A DNA stretch of 64,000 nt from Tridacna crocea. Its lineage: Eukaryota > Mollusca > Bivalvia > Cardiida > Cardiidae. This document shows positions 1-8,800 of this stretch, in pieces. How positions within the stretch are numbered: the first letter of the stretch is position 1; each line of letters starts with the position of its first letter. The stretch lies in contig OX031064.1 of NCBI GenBank assembly GCA_943736015.1, positions 43,699,361 through 43,763,360 on the forward strand. Reading direction: 5' to 3'. A program made the position numbers and the translations under genes. A model generated the notes under the pieces. That model was not told the DNA's origin. It worked only from the letters and a program-made list of their open reading frames with translations, and ran no database searches.

Positions 1-580
1 TATGCACATTTTTAGATGACAAGGTTGGAAAGTCTATCTACTTGCCTATAGCAACAAGTTGGGTAGTTCACTGTAAAGACAGATGGCAATAATATAATGT
101 ATATCAGCATTATATATAAAAATATGTTGATATGACAAAAACTAGAGGGCCATGATAGCCCTGCATCCCTCCACTGGCTTTTTAACCCTTTCCCACGTCA
201 TGACCCTAAAAAAGAGGGCTTTCGAAAACAATGAACACTGTCGTGCAATACATGCAGGTTTATTTTTTGGCATGAAAGGTAAAGTTCTGCAAAAAAAAAA
301 AAACCCTAAATGATAGAAACATTACTTTGAGTCTGATATTCCACTCATGTGGGCATAACTTTTAGCATCAAAATGAATCACTCTCCCTGAAAACATAATA
401 TTTTCTATCAAAAAACTTAAATATCTAGGACCAATCATGTATAACTGCAGTTTGATAATCAAGGGAGGTATATGGAAAAAACTTTATTCTTTATAAAAAG
501 AGTAACAAGGTCTAGTAACCAGAACCACATATATATTTTGTCTTGGCCTTAGTAAAAAGTCAGTCTATAAATGTTGTTAC
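1..580 (-). other. DCTN1 intron 1 (partial)
   Basis: No exon is seen. A degraded piece of the S arm of the TTAA-hairpin MITE lies at about 181-235 (TTAACCCTTTCCCAC... then GACCCTAAAAAAGAGGGC). The rest is AT-rich unique-looking DNA. Confidence 0.6.
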
Positions 581-713
581 CTGCAGAGAACATAGTTGAT
601 CCTATGTAAGCAACAGTTCCTGTAACCCCTTTGCCAATCACCTCCACTCTGGTCCCCTGCTTGATAGGCTTTTGGTCTGCCATTTCTCTTACTTCTGTTC
701 AGACAGCAGTTTC
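581..713 (-). CDS. DCTN1: Dynactin subunit 1 (p150Glued), first coding exon, partial gene
   Basis: On the minus strand an ATG at 683-681 opens a 34-codon reading frame (103 nt) that begins MADQKPIKQGTRVEV and continues through a VIGKG..GTVAYIG stretch, then stops at a consensus donor (CTGCAG|GTAAC, last exon base 581), phase 1. This matches the start of the CAP-Gly microtubule-binding domain of animal DCTN1 (human ...RVEVIGKGHRGTVAYVG...), and the split after one G fits the next family residues G-K-W-V. A pyrimidine-rich AG at 715-714 suggests that this exon begins at 713 and that a 5' UTR exon lies further right. DCTN1 is the large dynactin subunit that links cargo and dynein to microtubules. 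The next exons are left of base 1; I see none in 1-580. CLIP-family CAP-Gly proteins are the alternative, but the position at the extreme N-terminus favours DCTN1. Confidence 0.82.
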
Positions 714-759
714 CTACAAACAAGAACCAATATCTAAAAATTGTTGGTTTACTTGTTTC

Positions 760-962
760 AAGCTGTAGTTACAAAGTTTTTGAAGTAAACCGACGATTTG
801 GTTTGTAACATACAGAACCATCCTGACAGTTCTGGTAAATGCTCTGTGAAAAGGGGGTTTAATGAATCTGCAAAGAGTATCGACCAAGGTCGGCCTGCGC
901 AATCTGTCCAGGCTGACCTGAGCCAAAACTTTTTGCTCTTGGTCATTTTTTATAAAATGTCA
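760..962. repeat. Interspersed repeat with GC-rich inner hairpin
   Basis: The block has a GTAGTTAC..AGTTTTTGAAGTAAACCGACGAT segment, then TGCTCTGTGAAAAGGGGG, then an imperfect GGCCTGCGCA..CAGGCTGACC hairpin. The same order of pieces occurs at 43690-43870, and parts occur at 44735-44795, 45005-45045 and 54810-54990. I did not define its ends. It lies upstream of the DCTN1 exon and could overlap its 5' UTR intron or promoter. Confidence 0.55.
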
Positions 963-997
963 AAGAACAAGGAAACTAATCACAATAGTTCTCTTCA

Positions 998-1219
998 CTC
1001 ATTACCACACAATCCCTAATTTGACGACCCTGAGGAAGAAGCCTTCAGAAAACATTGTGGGAAAAGCAGAAATGCTGGTTACAAGCATTTTCTCCTTTTC
1101 CCACAATGTTTTCTGCCTTTCACAAAACAAATTTTAAATTTTCAGTCACTTCTATTTGTCGTCTGCATATGCTTTCAATTTGGACAAACCTAAAATTTTG
1201 TTGTTTGGTAATGAGTTAA
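998..1219 (-). mobile_element. TTAA-hairpin MITE, SL orientation
   Basis: Naming used below: the L arm holds the core AATTGAAAGCATTTGCAG, and the S arm holds the core GACCCTGAGAAAGAAGCC; between them sits a palindrome around AATGCTGGTTACCAGCATT. Ends are CCCTTTACCA..TGGTAAAGGG flanked by TTAA, which fits piggyBac-type target choice. This copy has the S arm on the left and shares its right TTAA (1216-1219) with the next copy. Confidence 0.85.
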
Positions 1220-1446
1220 TTCTTTACAAAACAACAAATTTTTGGGACCTGAGCAAGTTCAAAGCATCTGCAGACAATAAATGAAATCTTGGTAATATGA
1301 TGATTTCTGACTTTGATAGGGTAGAAAACAATGTGGGAAAAGAGAAAATTCTGGTTACTATCATTTTCTCCTTTTTCTACATTGTTTTCTATATATGCTT
1401 CTTTTGCAGGATCATTTAAAGTTATGTTTGTGTGGTAAAGAGTTAA
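1216..1446 (+). mobile_element. TTAA-hairpin MITE, LS orientation
   Basis: Joined to the preceding SL copy through a single TTAA at 1216-1219, giving an inverted dimer with the two L arms touching. Right TTAA at 1443-1446. The inner palindrome is partly eroded. Confidence 0.85.
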
Positions 1447-2075
1447 ATTATTGCAATAGCTATTTCATATCTAGTAGCAGAAATATGCCACCATAGTTTT
1501 GAGTCTAAATAGATTATTATGCATTTTCGTTAAGTACTTTTACCATGTAGGTCTAAACAGAAACCCTGACCTTGCTGCATTTGTTGACAAGGAAAGTGCC
1601 TCAAAATATTCAACTGGTCTGATGTAATATGCTGGTGACAAACATTGCCTCCTTGTTCTATGAGAGATTGAAAAAGACCTCTTTCTCAAGATTCTATCTT
1701 CTTCAGGTAGTCTCATTAATGAGACTAGTAACAGATGAAATGCTAGGTTTTCTCTTATGTTTGGCATTTTCTTTGAAAATATTTGTATTTCAAATGAAAG
1801 GTTACCAAGAGGCAACCAGTCAAAAAGTAACATTGCCTTTTGAACAGTTATCTGTAAAAATTCTGAACTTCAGTTGTTTTTTGTGTGTGAGTGTGTGTGA
1901 GCCTTACCTTTAGTCTGAAGGTGTCTGCTCCGATGCTATTTTTGTGACTGGTCTTCGCTAACACCTTCAGTCCAGCCATTCATTAAACCCGTATGGAAAA
2001 AATACGATTTTACCCGCATCTTTTCGAACGTCTCAATGCGACAAAATTTCCAATGACAGCTAATAAAATGGGTAT

Positions 2076-2534
2076 GGATCGTTAGATAAATTATTAATCT
2101 TTAAGAGCACACAAAATATGCTGCAAAATACTAATTAAATCAATGGGAATTTACCTTTTTCCCAACGTAAATAAATCCAGCATAATTTGTAAACAACTAA
2201 CACGGCGACTTCCGTTAGTCAGGCATACGCACTCAACGGAATTTGAAATTTGTATAGTCTGGTTCCCTAACCCTATACAGCCAAGTTCGATCAAGGTGCG
2301 TTTATTTACAGCAAAATTCGCAACTAAACCATCCTGTAGCGTGTCAGAGATACTGCGATTTCTGCCGAGACATGCGCATTGAAAAGATAACCATGTTTTG
2401 ATTTCTGGTGAAGTAGGTCAACGATTATTTACGTTGAAAAGTACAGATTTGCACAAAGGTAAGAGTTGGATATTAACTAACATCAGTTTTTTTGTAAAGA
2501 TTAATCATTTATCTAACAATCCATGCCCATTTTA
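2076..2534. mobile_element. Nested insert with about 35-bp inverted ends
   Basis: The left end GGGTATGGATCGTTAGATAA is answered on the right by the complement TTATCTAACAATCCATGCCC. The insert interrupts the left inverted repeat of the 3.1-kb element; the right inverted repeat is uninterrupted at the matching place (AAAATGG followed by GTAACTGG in complement), which supports a later insertion. No protein is recognised in it. Confidence 0.6.
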
Positions 2535-2544
2535 GTGGTTTCTA

Positions 2545-2693
2545 GTCAACTCGTACCTAAGTCAACTCGTACCTTAGTCAACTCGTACCTGTTTTGGTCA
2601 ACTCGTACCTGTTTTTTGGTCAACTCGTACCTACCCAAGTCAACTCGTACCTATTTTGGTCAACTCGTACCTGTTTTGGTTAACTCGTAACCT
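2545..2693 (+). repeat. Minisatellite of GTCAACTCGTACC, forward array
   Basis: Eight tandem copies of GTCAACTCGTACC with spacers of 2-8 nt rich in T, the last copy diverged. It is mirrored by a reverse array at 4727-4826. Confidence 0.9.
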
Positions 2694-2718
2694 TTGTAAA
2701 AAAGATAGATATATATAT

Positions 2719-2824
2719 AGCTTCAGTCTGAAAGTTTGCTTCCAAGCTATTTTTGTTTTAAGTATTTATTTGAGGAGACATATAACAAAAATAGCTTCGG
2801 AGCAAACTTTCAGACTGAAGGTAG
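2719..2824. repeat. Small palindrome related to the ends of the 3.1-kb element
   Basis: The left half GCTTCAGTCTGAAAGTTTGC and the right half GCAAACTTTCAGACTGAAGG are inverted copies around a roughly 30-bp loop. Both resemble the outer terminal repeat of the enclosing element (CTTCAGTCTGAAGGTGTCTG), so this looks like a miniature member of the same family. Confidence 0.65.
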
Positions 2825-3737
2825 ATGAAAACATAGTGGTGGGTTGATGATCGACTATAGTCAATTTAAGTCAGTTGGTTTCTGTTTCCGATTCCGAAAG
2901 TCGATTGAGGAATCCCGTTTTGTGGATTAAACATAGTGGATTTGGCCGGAAAATGAGAAAGAAAACTTTGTCCATGGATGTCTTGACAAAACTTGACAAC
3001 TCGGCAAGCTTTTAAGTTGATCCCTGAGCCCGGGTTTTGACAATTTGAAATTTGAAATGCCTGTCTTTGGCAATGAAAAATATCTGCTTAAATGTCAATC
3101 CGACGCATGAAATAATCGTCTAGAACTTCATTTAACATAGCCTGTCTATCAGTATAAATTGCGAAGGACACGCGGACGTTAATGAAGTCGGCGAGTCATT
3201 TATGACCGTGAAAGTATCAAAGGTGTTAATCCTCTTATCCAGTGTAAAGTGACAGCTTTTTAAGTTACCTGTCATTGAAACTGACTAATTGGTGTCAAAA
3301 CATTTAGTAATACTTCTCCAAAAATTAATTATCACGAAAAAATAGATCGCGTAAAAAACGTGAAAACCAATGACACTACAATGAGCAGTGTGGCATCTTC
3401 CGATCAGAGGGTCTTTAAACCATCTTCCCATCTTTAATATTGAATTTAAACAATGAATTTACACAACTATCTTCTCATTTTTAATACTGAATTTAAAGAA
3501 TGAATTTACACAAATCTCTGAATAAAGAAATCAGTGGAAACTGAAATTCTGTTCATGAGTGAAAAACAAAATGTTGTTTTATGAAATGAAAATATAGATC
3601 TATAGCAGAAGTGGGGTGGGGTGCGTAGGTCGTCTGCAAATGCTTGAAATATGTCTGATTCTTTTTAACTCGTTTGGAAATTAAAATATAAGGAACAAAA
3701 TGAATACAGCAGAAAATTTTAATGTATTTCCATTGAC

Positions 3738-3949
3738 TTAATTACCAAACGACAATATTTCAGGCTTGTCCAAATCGAAAAGTGTTTGCAGACGACGAAA
3801 TTTGTTTTGTGAAGGGTAGAAAACATTGTGGGAAAAGGAGAAAATGCCATTTACCAGCATTTTATTTTTTATCCTTTTCCCAAAATGTTTTCTGAAGGCT
3901 TCTATTCCAGAAGCGTGAAAAGTAGCCCTTGTGTGGTGATGGGTTATTA
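3738..3949 (+). mobile_element. TTAA-hairpin MITE, LS
   Basis: Starts at TTAA (3738); the hairpin centre is damaged (AATGCCATTTACCAGCATTTT). It lies inside the 3.1-kb Mutator-like element. Confidence 0.75.
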
Positions 3950-4726
3950 ATGAAAGTGCAGAACACAACCTCTTTATACTCTTAAAACCATGTAGACAAT
4001 ATTGTCACAGTATTTAAAGATAATCCCATATGTTTTTCGTTAATTGAATCAACAGGTGCAAAAGGTAATAGACACTTTACAAGTGTTGATAAGATTAATT
4101 ATCTCCAAGCAAGTTTGTACTAATTGATGCTTTGAAAATTGAAATAGATTCGATAAATATTTGCCCGACTTAATAGTATAAATAGTATGCATGCTATGCA
4201 TGAATCGAAATCAAAGGTGCAGATCAGCTGGTCTGCTTCTATGTTTTTGCATATAACATGTTTTATCATGATAAACGCTGCTCATATGTGTATTTTACAT
4301 CTAATGGCCGTTCTATATTTTGCAAGAAAAAGATTTTTTTTTTGAAAAAAAGTATTACATAATTATGTGGCTTGCATTCGTTTCTTTCCTATGCTAGAAT
4401 GTTCAGTCATTTAGGTGTTGTCATATGACGGGTCTGAACATATGACGTCCATTCTATTGAAGCACCCCAAATCCCCCCAAAAACAATTTTTATTTGGTTT
4501 TTGACATCATTTTGTGTAGTATGAATCCACAAAAAATGTATAAAAGTTTTTGACATGATCTTGTGTGATATGAATGAAATTGGTCAGGTTTTAGAATGGG
4601 TGGCAATGATACGGCATTGACGTTTTGATGATGTCAATATATAAGAAAAATACAAACATATAAACACATCATTAATAAACATGCTGATACTGATAAAAGT
4701 CGCAAAATAAGATATAAGAAATCCTT

Positions 4727-4826
4727 AGGTACGAGTTGACTTCGGTACGAGTTGACTCGGGTACGAGTTGACCAAAATAGGTACGAGTTGACTTAGGTAC
4801 GTGTTGACGTAGGTACGAGTTGACCA
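4727..4826 (-). repeat. Minisatellite of GTCAACTCGTACC, reverse array
   Basis: Six tandem copies of GGTACGAGTTGAC, the complement of the array at 2545-2693. It ends next to the right terminal inverted repeat. Confidence 0.88.
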
Positions 4827-5007
4827 GTTACCATTTTAGTAGTTGTCATTTGAAATTCTGTCGCATAGAGCCGTTCGAAAAGATGCGGGTAAAATCGTAT
4901 TTTTTCCAGAAGCCTTGAATGAATGGCTGGATTGAAGGTGTTAGCGAAGACCAGTCACAAAAATAGCATCGGAGCAGACACCTTCAGACTGAAGGTAGTG
5001 TGAGCCT

Positions 5008-5809
5008 ATGCATTCAGAACTGGCTAACTTCAGACAAATCTAAAACCTAATAAAAATGTTGCACGATGTTAAGCAAAAAAGTAAGCCTACAAAATAGTCA
5101 ACTAAAACTTGTATAACTAGATTAAACCTATAGCATCTCTCAAGAAAGCAGCAAAAAGAACACAGTAAAAACTTGTCCGAATTGACTTTATCCGAATACA
5201 GTTACAGTTTTCCGAACTTTGGCATTCAGAATGAAACCGCTGGAAAACAATGATTTTCACTTCAAATTAAAAGTAGGGAGTGCTTATGATCGAACCTTTC
5301 AACTACAACTGTTTGGACGATGCGTCAACCATTAGATTACCAATGTCAGAGGCATGTCAGACGATCAGCTCCGGAAATTATGATAATTTAAGGTAGAGCA
5401 CCTATAAAATTTTAATGTGGTGAAACGGAAAAAATTTAGATCTTGAGTAACTGTTACTTTTCATGATATTCTTTATTTGTTTTCGTTATATTAATGAGCT
5501 TTTTTAATAATTTGAATATACAAAGAATGTTTTGCTTTTTTTTTAATGAGAAAAAAAAAGTTTACCCCCCCCCCCCCCCCCAAGATTTCTAAGATTTGTA
5601 GGTGTGGTACTTCTTTCCTCCAATATCAAATATAATTTACTTTGTGAGAATTCAGCTGTAAACAGTAGATCTAAATGTAATTTCCATAAAAAAAATTAAA
5701 TATTGGAAACGTTTTTTCTAGAGAAATAGAATCATTTAAACCATTTTTAGTAGAAAATGGCTGCCAAAAGAAGATACTGCTTTTGACATTGATATCAGCG
5801 GTTTTAAAA
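5008..5809. other. Upstream region and probable 5' UTR of VPS51
   Basis: No reading frame is recognised. It holds an 18-base C run preceded by an A-rich stretch (about 5545-5581). An upstream ATG at 5759 opens a nine-codon frame that ends in TGA, which could be a short upstream ORF if transcription starts before it. I cannot place a promoter. Confidence 0.4.
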
Positions 5810-5846
5810 ATGGCTGAGAATGGTGATGTTGCAGAGGTTGGAAAAG
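5810..5846 (+). CDS. VPS51: VPS51 exon 1 (start codon)
   Basis: ATG at 5810 encodes [12 protein letters not shown] plus one base. I chose this start because the phase (1) fits exon 2 exactly (G+AT gives Asp), and because a short acidic N-terminus before the RRRRGMLK block is usual for the family. The donor AAAAG|GTCTGG is weak; GTGATG at 5822 gives the same phase and a shorter N-terminus, so the exon end is uncertain. Confidence 0.65.
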
Positions 5847-8800
5847 GTCTGGCCTAAAATTGTTATGTGTTATGGGATTGTTGAAAAAAAAGACACAAAA
5901 ATGATTCATATTTTAATGTATTCTAAATAACAGATTAATAAAATAACTGTCAGACCGCTAGATAATCTGTGAGACAATGATTGCATTTAGGCCCTATCTG
6001 CCGGATCATACCTATTTCCGGACAATTCCGATTCTTTTTGTATATGAAATCTTTGTCAGTACCAGTTTGTTGTTTATATATTTATCTATATTTCACAGAG
6101 AAAATGCAAATATTGCTATATGTGAACTCATAGGCTCTTCAAAATTGTATATTCATATTTTAATTTATTCTTAATAACAGATTAATAAAATAACTGTCAG
6201 ACCGCTAGATAATCTATGAGACAATGATTGCATTTAGGCCCTATCTGCTGGATCATATCTATTTCCGGACAATTCTGATTCTTTTTTTATATGAAATCTT
6301 TGTCTGTACCAGTTTGTTGTTTATATATTTATCTATATTTCACAGATGAAGATCCGGAACAGAATAGAAGACGACGAGGAATGTTGAAGATGTACTACGG
6401 ATTGAATGAGGACAAGCCTGGAGGAGGGTCACTTGACCCATGTGATATTGATGGGGCCCACTTTAAGCCAGACATGTACCTTAGTAAACTGATCAGGGAG
6501 AAATCACTGACAGAGTTAATGGATAAAGAGTCAGACATGCTGCGACAGATTCGATCTCTTGACAGTGATATGCAGACACTGGTTTATGAAAATTACAACA
6601 AATTCATAAGTGCCACTGATACCATTAGAAAAGTTTGTGTTAAAATCTTATAATATTTCTTGGCTTTGTTTATGTTTCTTTGTATTCCAATAGAATTTTC
6701 AAATACTTTTGATCTATAAGGTATTAAGTCAGACTTCACAATAATGTAAAAGGGGTCTTACATGGCTCAGTAGTAAAGTGTTGGACAACCTCACTGGGTT
6801 GCTAGAGAACTCGTACCCTGGAGAACTCGTACTCTGGAGAACTCATATAACAATCTGAAGGGTACGAGTTCTCTGGAGAACTTGTACCCTGGGTACGATT
6901 TCTCCAGAGAACTCGTACCCTACTGATTGTCTTTTGGGATAAATTTGTATATCATTCAGATTTTGGTTAATTGATGATTTTCATTTTATTTTTTGTGAAA
7001 TGAGTAAGTTATACAATAATCATGCATTGGTAACGGATATTTGTATTGAAATATCAGTTTTGTAACCGAATGTTTCATGGATTAAAATGTAAAAGGAAGT
7101 AAGGTAATAGGGCAGGTAAATTCAAGAATTATGAAATTATCAGTAAGATCTACATAGTCTAGATTCATCTAATGGTTTTTTTTTAAAGCTGGTTTGGATA
7201 TTTTTAGGTTCGTTAATGGAGTATGCCCATTTTTTTTTTTAAAAGGAGTCAATGGTGTCAGGTACAATGAAGTCACATATTAGGTGATAAACATGATTGT
7301 GCACACTTGCCAATTACATGTACCAGCGTTTAAACCTGTATAGTTCTTCAAAAAGGACTCTTAACCCTTTACCAATCAATTGCATGGTTTTACAAGGAAT
7401 AAGACTTTCATAAACATTGTTGGAAAAGGATTAAATGATTAAAACTGGTTCTTTATTATGTAACATTAAAAGAAGAAATCCAACTCTTTGAATCTTGATG
7501 GATCCAAATAGTGCCGAGTTGCTAAATACCACCCTGTGGGAGATAGCTTTTGAAAATGTTGCTGGAAAAATGGTGGAGGATGCTTATATAACCAGTATTT
7601 TCTCAGTTTCCCATAATTTTTTCCACCCTTTGAGTCCGATTAATAAATATGTCTCTACCAAATATGAATTTGTTGTATATAGATCATATACAATTTTGAA
7701 GAGCCTATGAGTTCACATATAGCAATATTTGCATTTTCTCTTGCTCTCACTCTCTCTCATTTTCATTGCACAGTCTTTTTCTATGTTTTCTGAGACATTT
7801 ACTTCACGATCTCAAGTTTCAACAACACTGAAGAAGTAACTATTTCAGGAAAAGGTGCAAAATCAAATAACCGATATGGTTTCCTTTTTCCATGTGTTTT
7901 CTTACCTTTTCAAACAATTTTAAAAGCTTCTTCAGACGGCTTATATGAAATTTTTGACTTACAAGCGATTCTACGGAGGCATTTTCATATTGCTGAAACA
8001 TTGTGGACAAATGATGTCACTGACTTTTCCAATTCTTACCCTAGCTACGTGCTTTACTCTTTTGGCGCCAAAAGCATACAGGGGACTTCATTGACGACCC
8101 ATTAAAATTCAGGAAAGATTTTTTTTTTCTGAAAGGTTTGGCTGAGAATCTTGGTGATGTAAATCCAAGCTCAGATTGCAGGTTTTGTATATTATCTTGT
8201 TCTTTACTACCCGTTTCGATTCTAGCGTTAAATGAATTAAGGGTTCAATATTGAATGTTGCAATTATGTTACAGTAAATTTATCATCGTGAAAATCATAC
8301 CTTTCTTGCTCTCTTTGCACAGGAAATTTGCCTTTTCACCAGGTGTGAAAATTTGATTAATTCTATGTTCATTTTATCAACTCCTTCCATTTAACAAATT
8401 TCTAATCCAATTAAGTACTGATTCCTAGACCATTCTTACAAAAAACAACATCAAACATCAATTCAAAACTTGAATGCAAGTGAAGGCTACCCGAAATTAA
8501 AATAATTCTACTAATGATTTTTGAGTTGAATACAATTTATTCATGTTTTTTAAATGTTTTCCTCGCGATTTTTACATCAAATAAAACATACACTGTATGA
8601 AAAAACACACAGGTTTCTTTACTTGTCTTTTCAACACATGCGCAAGAAAAAAAAATCATCAAATCTACATCACAGTAATGGCATAAAAATTAAAGTTGAT
8701 AACATGCTGGTAAACTATCATTATATTTATTAGAGGGGGTACGAGTTCTCCAGAGAACTTGTACCCAGGGTACGACTTCTCTGGAGAACTCGTACCCTTG

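Larger units (their letters stand above)
1905..4997. mobile_element. Mutator-like non-autonomous DNA transposon, 3.1 kb
   Basis: Long terminal inverted repeats start TACCTT(C/T)AGTCTGAAGG on the left and end with the complement on the right; similarity reaches about 170 bp inward (1905-2075 against 4840-4997). The element is bounded by a 10-bp direct repeat GTGTGAGCCT at 1895-1904 and 4998-5007. A 9-11 bp duplication with long inverted ends is the hallmark of the Mutator superfamily. No transposase frame is visible. Inverted subterminal arrays of GTCAACTCGTACC lie at 2545-2693 (forward) and 4727-4826 (reverse). Nested inside are a roughly 460-bp insert at 2076-2534, a small related palindrome at 2719-2824 and a MITE at 3738-3949. 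Confidence 0.8.

Noticed and set aside
2143-2382. 79-residue frame inside the 3.1-kb element as a possible transposase remnant
   Set aside because: No recognisable transposase motif, and it lies in a nested non-coding insert.
6291-6345. Upstream start of VPS51 at 6291 ([15 protein letters not shown]...)
   Set aside because: That stretch is the intron 1 pyrimidine tract and acceptor; the phase-matched exon 1 at 5810 gives a family-like N-terminus.
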